Of a stretch of DNA of 64,000 nucleotides, positions 1-7,362 are shown piece after piece (the first letter of the stretch is position 1; each line of letters opens with the position of its first letter). Source of the stretch: an uncultured Muribaculaceae bacterium (GTDB taxonomy: Bacteria > Bacteroidota > Bacteroidia > Bacteroidales > Muribaculaceae); the NCBI GenBank assembly GCA_910587185.1, contig CAJULY010000003.1, forward strand, positions 1 to 64,000, read 5' to 3'. A program made the position numbers and the translations under genes. The notes under the pieces are model-generated. The model was not told the origin of the DNA. It worked only from the letters and a program-made list of their open reading frames with translations, and ran no database searches.

Positions 1-34
1 ATATCCAAGTTTTTGACTGAATTTTTGCTAAATC

Positions 35-1186
35 TCATGCGCTAGCCCTGGAATATCTCTGATTTTCATTGCCGGAATCAGTCATGTCGGAATGACGCTC
101 GAACACCTTCATTTCGCCATCGTCCTGGGGCAACCGGTATGTTTCATACAGCGATGACCCGGTGTGACTGTTATTATTCATATTAAACCCGAGACCCATC
201 AGGTCGTAGGTCATTTTCTTATATTGAAATCTGAAATTACCGAGCACACGCTGGGAATAGGTAATCACGTTGGCAAGTCCGGAGCCTTTGACATATCCTC
301 CATACTCATATTTAGCCATTATGAAATTTACGACATTTGCATTGCCCTGCAATCTGGGATCGGATGGGTACTCATAGAATTCAACACGCTTGACATCGGA
401 CATTCTCATGGCTGCCAGATCATTTTCCGAGGCCGGCAAATAGTCAATAAACATGGCTACGGGACGGCCGGATATTGTTTCAACGCTCTTGCCGAGCGAT
501 AAACGCAGCTGCGGAATACCCATGATGTCAAGCAAATCTATTCCGCTTTGCGATGCATTTTTCTGTCGGGAGGTGGGTACGAACACGGTTTTATCGGAAT
601 ATTGGCGTGCATTGGCTCCTTCCAGGGTTACGTTCGAAAGTCTCACCGGCAGTTCTGACATATTAATGTCACCCTGATTGAAAGTGTCGAATCTCTTGTA
701 TCTTGTGCGATAACCTATGCAGCTGATTTTACCGATGACACCGCGGCTGTCGCAAGGTATGTTGAACCGGCCCGTTTTGTCCGTCACGCCATAGGTGAGT
801 ACAGTTGAGTCTCCCGGGGAGAGAATCATGACTGTCGCACCGGCAATCGGATCTCTGCCGGCAGATATTATTGTGCCGTAATACTCATATCTGCCTTGCT
901 GCAGTGCTTCAATGAAAATACTCTTTCCCTTCCGAATGACCGAGATGGGATTAAGGCCTATAATTGCCTTGACTGCGTCATACACGTTGTCTGTGTTGAC
1001 CCGGGCTGATGTGCGGTATTTGTCAAGTTCCTTGTAAATGAAATTGATTTCCCGATCAGGATTGTCTCGGGCAATCTTTAAAAGAGCTTGCGAAATCGGG
1101 GTGTTTTGAAATGTATAGTCGTAACGATACGCGTATGCATAACCAAAAATTAGCATAGCGATAATTGACATTATAATCTTTTTCAT
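35..1186 (-). CDS. STN-domain TonB-receptor-like protein, barrel missing
   Basis: This resembles an outer-membrane signalling receptor that lacks its beta-barrel. A signal peptide (residues 1-19) is followed by an STN domain (about 22-92), a carboxypeptidase-regulatory-like beta-sandwich (about 98-180) and the start of a plug domain (about 200-300). Family members usually have 750-900 residues, but this frame ends after 383 at a TGA at the window edge. In the 34 bases beyond it another frame remains open, so either a frameshift or a true truncation is possible. It lies 4 bp behind an anti-sigma gene, the usual order for sigma / anti-sigma / receptor cassettes in which the STN domain contacts the anti-sigma factor. 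The domain calls are family inference from the translated sequence. Confidence 0.65.
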   Translation of the reverse strand: MKKIIMSIIAMLIFGYAYAYRYDYTFQNTPISQALLKIARDNPDREINFIYKELDKYRTSARVNTDNVYDAVKAIIGLNPISVIRKGKSIFIEALQQGRYEYYGTIISAGRDPIAGATVMILSPGDSTVLTYGVTDKTGRFNIPCDSRGVIGKISCIGYRTRYKRFDTFNQGDINMSELPVRLSNVTLEGANARQYSDKTVFVPTSRQKNASQSGIDLLDIMGIPQLRLSLGKSVETISGRPVAMFIDYLPASENDLAAMRMSDVKRVEFYEYPSDPRLQGNANVVNFIMAKYEYGGYVKGSGLANVITYSQRVLGNFRFQYKKMTYDLMGLGFNMNNNSHTGSSLYETYRLPQDDGEMKVFERHSDMTDSGNENQRYSRASA

Positions 1187-1190
1187 TCTG

Positions 1191-1847
1191 TCAGTCTATG
1201 ATAAGGTTTTCGCCGTCAAGGCTAATGTTGATTTGCTTGAATGTATTGAGGTGATCTACGGTCTCGGCCAGAGACTTGGCAGGGTCTAAACGATAGTAAA
1301 GACGCAGTTCTCTTGCTTTCTTGTTGCTAAAACGAGCCTTCACATGATAGATGCGTTCGACAGTTCCAATGATTTCTTCGAGTGGAGCGTCCTCAAACAG
1401 GATCGTTTTGTCGGAAAGGAGAACCGAGTCCTCCCGGGCCATGACGGTATCAGCCGACATGTATGCTGAAGGATTCTCGACTCGGGATTCTGCCGAATGG
1501 ACTGTCTTTACGGCGTCATCTTTTCGATCAATGACATTTACCTTGACAAGCAGACCGATAGCGACGGCCACAAAAGAGGTCAGCAGGAACAAGGCTATCG
1601 ATGCCGCGCGGCCGGAAAACCATTGGAAGGCTGGACGACGATTGAAATGTATGCACTCGAATTTTTCCCATTTTTCCTCAACCTCATCGGGCGTCAACTC
1701 ATTTTGAGATTCTGCGGCATAATTTATTTTGCATAGCAAAGCATATATCTCGCGGATTTCCGGATCGGAAAGGATCTCCTCCAGACGCTCTGAAGAATAC
1801 TTGTCGGGATGTGTGACTATGTCAAAAACAAGATCGTATTTATCCAT
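1191..1847 (-). CDS. FecR-like anti-sigma factor with DUF4974-type C-terminus
   Basis: A predicted inner-membrane anti-sigma factor of 218 residues that would hold the neighbouring ECF sigma factor until the receptor signals. It has a cytoplasmic N-terminal part (1-80), one membrane helix (about 82-103) and a periplasmic part. The last 75 residues resemble the DUF4974 domain that follows FecR and is related in fold to STN domains. The central FecR domain is much reduced, so this is shorter than the usual 300-350 residues. Its start overlaps the sigma gene stop by 8 bp, which implies translational coupling. The substrate sensed cannot be told from sequence. Confidence 0.75.
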   Translation of the reverse strand: MDKYDLVFDIVTHPDKYSSERLEEILSDPEIREIYALLCKINYAAESQNELTPDEVEEKWEKFECIHFNRRPAFQWFSGRAASIALFLLTSFVAVAIGLLVKVNVIDRKDDAVKTVHSAESRVENPSAYMSADTVMAREDSVLLSDKTILFEDAPLEEIIGTVERIYHVKARFSNKKARELRLYYRLDPAKSLAETVDHLNTFKQINISLDGENLIID

Positions 1848-2328
1848 TCTCTTTCAGTTTTTTACGAATTATACTTAGTGCATGGCGAATATGCTTGAAT
1901 ACTGCACGGGGGCTTATGCCAATCTCCCCGCCTATCTCTTCGACTTTCATTCCTGAAATGAATCGCAGTTCAACGACACGCCGGCATTGCGGTGGAAGTT
2001 CGTGCCGGACTATCGAAATGATTTCAGCGAGAGTTTTCTCATCAGGCCAATCCTTATCATCATATTCTTCCCAATTAGCAAAATAGGTGTTCATTATCCT
2101 TTGCCTTATATCGAGATTACGGATATGATTCAGACAACGGTTCCGCACCGCATTGAAAAGATAAGCGGCAGAAATAGTTGTATCAGTGGGCCTGTAGAGA
2201 CACGAGGCGAAAACATCCTGCACAATATCATGCGAGAGATTATCATCATGCACATACATCCTGGCCAGCCGATGCATCTGTGCATAATGTGTTTTAAAAA
2301 GTTGCTCTATGTCGTTTCTATCCATCAT
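1840..2328 (-). CDS. ECF RNA polymerase sigma factor
   Basis: A sigma-70 family ECF sigma factor of 162 residues, the normal length. Region 2 (about 10-75) carries the Asp-Ile-Val-Gln-Asp-Val-Phe signature of the core-binding helix. Region 4 (about 105-158) carries a helix-turn-helix with the typical Val-Glu-Glu-Ile followed by Gly-Ile-Ser-Pro. It is the first gene of a three-gene minus-strand operon with the anti-sigma factor and the STN receptor-like protein, so it probably drives that operon and perhaps other loci. The start at 2328 gives MMDRND; the second Met is equally possible. Confidence 0.88.
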   Translation of the reverse strand: MMDRNDIEQLFKTHYAQMHRLARMYVHDDNLSHDIVQDVFASCLYRPTDTTISAAYLFNAVRNRCLNHIRNLDIRQRIMNTYFANWEEYDDKDWPDEKTLAEIISIVRHELPPQCRRVVELRFISGMKVEEIGGEIGISPRAVFKHIRHALSIIRKKLKENG

Positions 2329-2537
2329 ACACTATATAAGACACACGACTTCCTGTTTTATGAACCTTGTTTCCGGAAAATTATTTAATGCATCCCATGG
2401 CGGTTCGCAAAATCAGGCATATTCCGCGAATTCAGGAATGGCTGAATTCATTATCGCGCAGGGGTTACCGAATATTCGAGATATATAATTTAACATACTC
2501 ACCAACGCAAAATGTGGATTAGTATTGTTTTTTTCAG

Positions 2538-2545
2538 TAAATTTG
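2538..2545 (+). promoter_or_regulatory. Possible Bacteroidales -7 element upstream of speA
   Basis: TAAATTTG matches the Bacteroidales -7 consensus TAnnTTTG, 46 bp before the speA start. No good TTTG -33 element lies 19-21 bp upstream, so the call is weak. Confidence 0.35.
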
Positions 2546-2590
2546 TCCTCGCTATTAAAAAGTACAGACGAATAACTAAAGGTTACAGAA

Positions 2591-4489
2591 ATGAGAAAAT
2601 GGCGCATTGAAGACAGCCGCGAACTTTACAACATCGCCGGATGGGGTCGAAAATATTTCACGATAAACGAAAAAGGCCATATCGCCGTCACACCCCGTGA
2701 AGGTTATGCCTCCGTGGATCTGAAGGAGGTAATGGACGAGTTGCAGGTGCGCGACGTGGGCGCCCCGGTGCTTCTGCGCTTCCCCGACATTCTCGATAAC
2801 CGGATAGAAAAAATCTCGAACTGTTTCAAGAAAGCGGCCAAGGAATATGACTATTCCGCGGAGAACTATCTCATATACCCGATAAAAGTCAATCAGATGC
2901 GCCCCGTTGTCGAAGAGCTCGTCAGCCACGGACGCAAATTCAACATTGGACTCGAAGCCGGATCAAAACCGGAACTTCACGCTGTGCTTGCCACAAATAT
3001 TGCCGACAACGCTCTGATTATCTGCAACGGCTATAAAGACCAGAACTTTGTCGAGCTCGCCCTCCTCGCCCAGAAGATGGGTCGGAGAATATATCTCGTC
3101 GTCGAAAAACTCAATGAACTGCGCATAATAGCCGATGTCGCAAAACGACTGAACATCGTCCCTAACGTCGGCATCCGAATAAAGTTGTCGTCAACCGGAT
3201 CCGGCAAATGGGAAGAATCAGGCGGAGACAGATCGAAATTCGGTCTGAATTCAAGCGAACTGCTTGAAGCATTCAACTTCCTCCACGAGCATGACATGGT
3301 CGATAGCTTGAAACTCATCCATTTCCACATCGGAAGCCAGGTGACAAAGATACGCCATATCAAAAATGCCCTGCGCGAAGCGTCGCAATATTATGTCCAG
3401 CTTTCCAAACTCGGGTTCAACATCGACTTTGTTGACATAGGGGGCGGACTCGGCGTGGATTATGACGGAACCCGAAATTCCTCTTCGGAAAGCTCCATGA
3501 ACTATTCCATTCAGGAATATGCCAACGATGCGGTGTCGCAGCTTGTCGATGCCTGCAATAAAAACGGACTCAAACAGCCCAATATCATCACCGAGAGCGG
3601 ACGTTCGCTTGCGGCCCATCACTCCGTCCTCGTTTTTGAGGCTATGGAGACTACCGGTCTGCCGAAATGGGATGATGACGCAGAAGTGCGCCCCGACGCA
3701 CATGAACTCGAACGTGAACTTTTCGAGATATGGGACCGCCTGAACCAACCGAGACTTTTCGAGAGCTGGCACGACGCGCTGCAGATCCGCGAAGAGGCCC
3801 TCGACCTTTTCAATCTCGGATTGCTTGACTTGCGCACACGCGCCAACATCGAAAAACTCTTCTGGTCCATCGCCAGAGAAGTCGGAGAATTAGCCTCTTT
3901 ACTGAAACATGCTCCCGAAGAGCTGAAAAAGGTCACCAAGATGCTTCCCGACAAATATTTCTGCAACTTCTCCCTATTCCAGTCTCTGACCGATATATGG
4001 GCTATCGACCAGATTTTCCCGATAGTTCCTCTCAGCCGGCTTGACGAACGCCCTGACCGCTCATGCACAATCCAGGACATCACCTGCGACAGCGACGGCA
4101 AAATCACCACTTTTGTCACGGCGCAAGGAGTCTCCAACTCGCTGCCGGTTCATACGGTCAACCCCGGTGAACCATATTATCTCGGCGTTTTCCTCGTCGG
4201 CGCCTATCAGGAGATTCTCGGCGACATGCACAATCTTTTCGGAGACACGAACGCTGTACATATCAGCGTCTATAAGGATGGATATGAGATTGACCGCGTG
4301 ATCGACGGCGAAACCGTAGCCGAGGTCCTCGACTACGTACAGTATGACGCAAAAAAACTCGTGCGCAACGTGGAAAAATGGGTCACCGCCTCCATGAAGG
4401 CCGGTCACATAACCCCGGAAGAAGGCCGCGAATTCCTCGGGACATACCGTTCGGGACTCTACGGCTACACATATCTCGAAAGGAACTGA
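2591..4489 (+). CDS. speA: Biosynthetic arginine decarboxylase
   Basis: A PLP-dependent decarboxylase that converts arginine to agmatine plus CO2, the first step of polyamine synthesis in the cytoplasm. Its 632 residues match the family length. The PLP-binding lysine is K99 in the Tyr-Pro-Ile-Lys-Val-Asn motif. The barrel motif His-Phe-His-Ile-Gly-Ser is at 244-249, the phosphate-binding Gly-Gly-Gly-Leu-Gly-Val-Asp run is near 284-290, and the C-terminal beta domain is intact. It is followed 20 bp later by truA on the same strand. This is chromosomal housekeeping sequence outside the mobile element. Confidence 0.95.
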   Translation: MRKWRIEDSRELYNIAGWGRKYFTINEKGHIAVTPREGYASVDLKEVMDELQVRDVGAPVLLRFPDILDNRIEKISNCFKKAAKEYDYSAENYLIYPIKVNQMRPVVEELVSHGRKFNIGLEAGSKPELHAVLATNIADNALIICNGYKDQNFVELALLAQKMGRRIYLVVEKLNELRIIADVAKRLNIVPNVGIRIKLSSTGSGKWEESGGDRSKFGLNSSELLEAFNFLHEHDMVDSLKLIHFHIGSQVTKIRHIKNALREASQYYVQLSKLGFNIDFVDIGGGLGVDYDGTRNSSSESSMNYSIQEYANDAVSQLVDACNKNGLKQPNIITESGRSLAAHHSVLVFEAMETTGLPKWDDDAEVRPDAHELERELFEIWDRLNQPRLFESWHDALQIREEALDLFNLGLLDLRTRANIEKLFWSIAREVGELASLLKHAPEELKKVTKMLPDKYFCNFSLFQSLTDIWAIDQIFPIVPLSRLDERPDRSCTIQDITCDSDGKITTFVTAQGVSNSLPVHTVNPGEPYYLGVFLVGAYQEILGDMHNLFGDTNAVHISVYKDGYEIDRVIDGETVAEVLDYVQYDAKKLVRNVEKWVTASMKAGHITPEEGREFLGTYRSGLYGYTYLERN

Positions 4490-4509
4490 GCCGATTTTTC
4501 CTTCTTGCC

Positions 4510-5316
4510 ATGCAACGCTACTTCATGAAACTCGCCTACCGTGGAGCGACTTTCCACGGGTGGCAGCGCCAGCCTAACGCTTCTTCAGTCCAGCAGACAA
4601 TCGAGGACGCCCTCTCCACCATACTCCGCACAGACACCCCCCTTACCGGCGCCGGCCGAACCGACACCGGTGTTAACGCGCGTTGCATGATAGCCCATTT
4701 CGACTCAGACAGTCCTATCTGTCAATCCGAAAGCATAATCCGATCGCTCAACACCCTTGTTGGTCCCGACATCGCCATCCGGTCCATATCCCCGGTCCAC
4801 TCTGAAGCTCATGCACGTTTCGACGCGACCTCGCGCACATATCATTACTACGCCGTCAGCTCAAAGTCGCCATTTTTCTACCCTTTGAGTTGGAAAGCAC
4901 CCGCTGATCTTGATTATGGGCTCATGAATCAGGCCGCTGAAATACTTCTTGAAACCGAAGACTTCACATCATTCGCCAAACTCCACACAGACACTCGCAC
5001 AAACATCTGCCGCGTTACCGAAGCCCGTTGGTATGCCACTGACGAACTGTCCGGAGCATATCTCTCGTCCGAACCCGGAGCCTACGTTTTCGTAATCTCA
5101 GCCGACCGCTTCCTGCGCAACATGGTTAGAGCCGTCGTAGGGACACTCGTTGATGTAGGACGCCACAAACTGACGCTTGACGGCTTCCGCAATATAATCC
5201 TGGCCAAAGACCGATGCAGCGCAGGCACCTCCATGCCTCCCCAGGCCCTTTTCCTCTGGGATGTAACATATCCCTACCCGTTCTTACTCCCCTTTTCGGA
5301 AAACCGCTTTATTTAG
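4510..5316 (+). CDS. truA: tRNA pseudouridine(38-40) synthase
   Basis: Isomerises uridine to pseudouridine at positions 38-40 in the anticodon arm of many tRNAs. The 268-residue protein has the family-defining Gly-Arg-Thr-Asp-Thr-Gly motif with catalytic Asp52, and the Arg-Phe-Leu-Arg-Asn-Met-Val-Arg segment near the C-terminus. The frame is open further upstream inside speA, but the ATG at 4510 gives the standard N-terminus and leaves a 20-bp gap after speA, so I chose that start. The last chromosomal protein gene before the tRNA and the ICE. Confidence 0.95.
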   Translation: MQRYFMKLAYRGATFHGWQRQPNASSVQQTIEDALSTILRTDTPLTGAGRTDTGVNARCMIAHFDSDSPICQSESIIRSLNTLVGPDIAIRSISPVHSEAHARFDATSRTYHYYAVSSKSPFFYPLSWKAPADLDYGLMNQAAEILLETEDFTSFAKLHTDTRTNICRVTEARWYATDELSGAYLSSEPGAYVFVISADRFLRNMVRAVVGTLVDVGRHKLTLDGFRNIILAKDRCSAGTSMPPQALFLWDVTYPYPFLLPFSENRFI

Positions 5317-5393
5317 ATAGCATTAGCAATCACCTAATTACCAACCCGAAAGCACTGAATCCGAAAATAAAACAACAAAAAACTTTGCAAACA

Positions 5394-5425
5394 TTTGCAT
5401 AATCCGGCAAATCGCCGTAACTTTG
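5394..5425 (+). promoter_or_regulatory. Promoter of tRNA-Leu
   Basis: TTTG at 5394-5397, a 20-bp spacer, and TAACTTTG at 5418-5425: an exact match to the Bacteroidales -33/-7 promoter, ending 10 bp before the tRNA. Confidence 0.8.
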
Positions 5426-5435
5426 CACTGCAAAA

Positions 5436-5516
5436 GCCCAGGTGGCGGAATGGTAGACGCGCTCGTTTCAGGTGCGAGTGCTGCGAGGCGTGCAGGTTCG
5501 AGTCCTGTTCTGGGCA
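5436..5516 (+). tRNA. tRNA-Leu, anticodon CAG
   Basis: An 81-nt tRNA with a 7-bp acceptor stem (GCCCAGG with TCTGGGC), discriminator A at 5516 and no encoded CCA. The anticodon loop TTCAGGT is flanked by the stem CTCGT/GCGAG, placing anticodon CAG at 5469-5471. There is a long variable arm as in leucine tRNAs, and a T arm around TTCGAGT. Its 3' end (5505-5516) falls inside the ICE attachment core. The gene stays functional because the ICE end restores the same bases. Confidence 0.92.
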
Positions 5517-5517
5517 C
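5505..5517 (+). repeat. Left attachment core of the ICE (13-bp direct repeat)
   Basis: CTGTTCTGGGCAC at the 3' end of tRNA-Leu is repeated exactly, in the same orientation, at 55422-55434. The base before it differs (C here, T at the right copy), as do the bases after it. This bounds the repeat and marks it as the site-specific integration core. Confidence 0.85.
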
Positions 5518-5521
5518 TGTA

Positions 5522-5568
5522 AAATCCCGCAACTCATTGAAAATCAAGAGTTGCGGGATTTCTCTTTT
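5522..5568 (+). terminator. ICE-borne replacement terminator for tRNA-Leu
   Basis: Perfect 14-bp hairpin arms at 5522-5535 and 5548-5561 followed by a T-rich tract. It begins 5 bp after the attachment core, inside the ICE, and takes the place of the hairpin that now lies beyond the right end at 55440. Confidence 0.8.
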
Positions 5569-5571
5569 GAT

Positions 5572-5623
5572 TTTTGTCCTCCTTTTGTCCTCCTATTTCA
5601 ATTTTACCGATTTTTCGTCCTCC
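5572..5623 (+). repeat. Left-end 11-bp motif cluster (candidate integrase arm sites)
   Basis: TTTTGTCCTCC occurs twice back to back (5572-5582, 5583-5593). A variant with one extra C follows at 5612-5623. The doubled block plus flank (5573-5598) is identical over 26 bp to 55251-55276 at the other end of the ICE, which is the layout expected for integrase arm-type sites. Confidence 0.6.
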
Positions 5624-5873
5624 GCAAAGCGCAGATTTGGCCTAATTTTATAGCCTCCTTTAATCGTCATCAATAGAGATTATGAAAAATTCGCCACCAT
5701 CAATTATTAAATAGTATTAAAATTAGTGTGCGAATTTTCCACTTCTCGCCACAGCCCTCTATTACATTTCATAAGAATTTCATTAGGTTCGAGTCCGAAC
5801 AATCACAAGTCTTAGGGCAACCGAATTAATAGCGCGTCCACCTCTGCGTTTAGTCCTGCGTTTGGTTCAGCTT
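5624..5873. other. Intergenic stretch inside the ICE left end
   Basis: I see no protein gene or clear promoter here. A plus-strand frame stays open from about 5818 to 6045 but has no start codon. It is low-complexity in Ala/Ser/Phe and lies opposite the small minus-strand ORF, so I treat it as a shadow. Confidence 0.4.
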
Positions 5874-6005
5874 TCAGTTGCGCATTTGCCTCCACATCTG
5901 ACCATCCGTTTGCATTTGCGGTAACACTCGCGTACAATGCCGCACAAAGGCCAGCGTTAAAACAAGCATCCACAGCAGGGAACAAACCCACATTCCAAGG
6001 CTCAT
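5874..6005 (-). CDS. Small single-helix membrane protein, 43 aa (candidate)
   Basis: A 43-codon ORF starting 25 bp after the stop of the next small gene on the same strand, with a GGAG-type purine run just before its ATG at 6005. The first 20 residues form a hydrophobic helix with several Leu, Met and Trp; the tail is polar with Arg and Gln. I do not recognise the family. Support is the ORF, its hydrophobic profile and its placement as second cistron of a two-gene minus-strand unit at the ICE left end. Confidence 0.4.
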   Translation of the reverse strand: MSLGMWVCSLLWMLVLTLAFVRHCTRVLPQMQTDGQMWRQMRN

Positions 6006-6030
6006 ATCATAGCGTCGCCGCTCCACCCTA

Positions 6031-6234
6031 TTACGGATATTGAGAAAGCGGACGATTGCGGACGGTACGGTTCCAAAGCCAGACTACAAGCAGTTTCAGG
6101 AGCAGTGCAGACTTCCGGATTACCCATAGCGCAACCCTAATCGACTTTTTGAGCAGGAACAATGCCAGCCGCAACAGCAAGGCTGCGACAATAACCACAG
6201 GGAGCAGGTATATAATCAGTAAAAGCTCAAACAT
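6031..6234 (-). CDS. Small hydrophobic membrane protein, 67 aa
   Basis: A 67-residue protein with two hydrophobic stretches (about 3-28 and 36-54) separated by a Lys-Lys-Ser-Ile-Arg turn, and a basic Arg/Asn tail. This predicts a small inner-membrane protein with a positively charged cytoplasmic loop. No family is recognised. It points away from the oriT/mob region and lies upstream of a second small membrane ORF. It could act in surface exclusion or transfer, but nothing in the sequence shows that. Confidence 0.5.
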   Translation of the reverse strand: MFELLLIIYLLPVVIVAALLLRLALFLLKKSIRVALWVIRKSALLLKLLVVWLWNRTVRNRPLSQYP

Positions 6235-6670
6235 ATCAAATGCATATTAACTCGTTCCAACACTATTATTGGAATGTAAATATACTAAATTTCAACGACT
6301 TATGCAAATTTCCAAGCGATAAAATTCAGCCTAAACCGTTGAAGTTTTGACAATTATCCGACGCACCAGATTAATGACAGTTGATAACACAATCTCTTTT
6401 TCCCTTAAAGCCATATTCATTGTATCACATCAAGAATAGCGGATATATTGTCTTGAAGATATAAAGACTGTATGACTTGAATAGATTAAGACCCCATGTC
6501 TTTATGATACGCAGGTCACATCTTTTGGCAATATATAATCTTATAGATAGTATCCTTGCAAGTCCGCAAATATTGAAAACATACCCCTTTTATCGCTTGT
6601 ATGATTATTTACCGCATGGCTTGATGTCTTTAAGTCTTACAATCTTGATATAACCGGGTCTTGAAACATT

Positions 6671-6687
6671 AAAGGTGTCCAAAGTTA
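6671..6687. repeat. 17-bp repeat, copy 1 (upstream of mob genes)
   Basis: AAAGGTGTCCAAAGTTA recurs exactly at 9054-9070, upstream of traA. Read on the minus strand it contains TAACTTTG, a -7-like word, but no fitting -33 element was found. It may be a shared operator of the mob and tra operons. Confidence 0.55.
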
Positions 6688-6770
6688 ATGCCTGTATGTC
6701 ATGGGGTGCCTAACTTCGTGGCCGGAGTGAACGATGGGGAGTAATAGCCCTGTCGTGCAGAGATTGGGTA

Positions 6771-6827
6771 GCAAGTTGTGCTTTTCTCCGTACAAAACCG
6801 AGTTTTGCCCGTGGAAAAGCGACTTGC
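6771..6827 (+). other. oriT: Candidate origin of transfer (oriT)
   Basis: Nested inverted repeats about 50 bp before the mobA start. The outer arms at 6771-6786 and 6814-6827 match except for a short bulge. Inside them is a perfect 6-bp hairpin, CAAAAC / GTTTTG (6793-6798, 6802-6807). A hairpin next to the mobilisation genes is the usual oriT layout for MOB-P relaxases. The nic site itself cannot be read from the sequence. Confidence 0.5.
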
Positions 6828-6878
6828 CGACCACTGCGCGGCGGTGGAGAATCACATCGTTCCTCGTGAATTAATGAT

Positions 6879-7274
6879 ATGGATATGAAGCAGCGAACTG
6901 AAAGATTTGAAATGAGGCTTACGCCTGAGGAAATTGCCGGAATCCGTGAAAAATCGAAACGCTACCACAGCGTGAGCAACTTTATAAGGATGGCAGTCAA
7001 CGAGTTTTCGGATACCGATGCAAAGACGCGCCTTGAATTGTGTAACGACACAGCCCGGCTGTGCCGCAAATTCCAAGATGAGCTGTCCTGGATGGGAAGC
7101 AATCTGAATCAGGCTGTCAAACGAGCCAACGAACTTGCCGTAGCCGGCATCCTGTCCGAGAGTTATTTCAGGGATAATCTATCCCCCCTGATTGAAAAAG
7201 TATCGAGGCTCGTGGTGTCGATAAAGGAGGAACAGGCTCACATTGCCAAGAAAGCGACAAGGCTACGCTCTTAG
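6879..7274 (+). CDS. mobA: Relaxosome accessory protein (MobA of Bacteroides elements, MobC family)
   Basis: A 131-residue DNA-binding accessory protein predicted to bind oriT and help the relaxase nick. The N-terminus contains an Arg-Leu-Thr-Pro-Glu-Glu ribbon-helix-helix-like segment (about 10-45). The remainder is helical and matches the layout of the bacterial mobilisation MobC family, including the Gly-Ser-Asn-Leu-Asn-Gln-Ala-Val-Lys core near 76-84. It lies directly after the oriT-like hairpins and 88 bp before the relaxase gene. The start is the first ATG; a second ATG two codons later is also possible. Confidence 0.85.
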   Translation: MDMKQRTERFEMRLTPEEIAGIREKSKRYHSVSNFIRMAVNEFSDTDAKTRLELCNDTARLCRKFQDELSWMGSNLNQAVKRANELAVAGILSESYFRDNLSPLIEKVSRLVVSIKEEQAHIAKKATRLRS

Positions 7275-7313
7275 CCGCAAGTCATACAGTCTGTCTTACA
7301 TTATCGGCTCAAA

Positions 7314-7350
7314 ACATATAGAGATAATGGTTTCAAGACATATAGAGATA
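7314..7350 (+). repeat. 13-bp direct repeat before mobB
   Basis: ACATATAGAGATA occurs at 7314-7326 and 7338-7350, a 24-bp spacing, 12 bp before the relaxase start codon. Two copies on nearly the same helix face suggest an operator or relaxosome site. Confidence 0.4.
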
Positions 7351-7362
7351 TAAACATAATAT

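Larger units (their letters stand above)
6235..6878. other. Non-coding oriT/mob upstream region
   Basis: About 640 bp without a credible ORF. The left part (6250-6660) is AT-rich with several GATGTCTTTA-like words. The right part contains the 17-bp repeat at 6671 and the nested inverted repeats at 6771-6827. This is where relaxase recognition and control of the mob operon would be expected. Confidence 0.6.

Noticed and set aside
2413..2607. 64-residue minus-strand ORF in the gap upstream of speA
   Set aside because: It covers the speA promoter region and start, and has no signal peptide, family motif or partner gene.
5818..6045. Open plus-strand frame rich in Ala, Ser and Phe
   Set aside because: No start codon after the previous stop; it is the complement of the small minus-strand ORFs.
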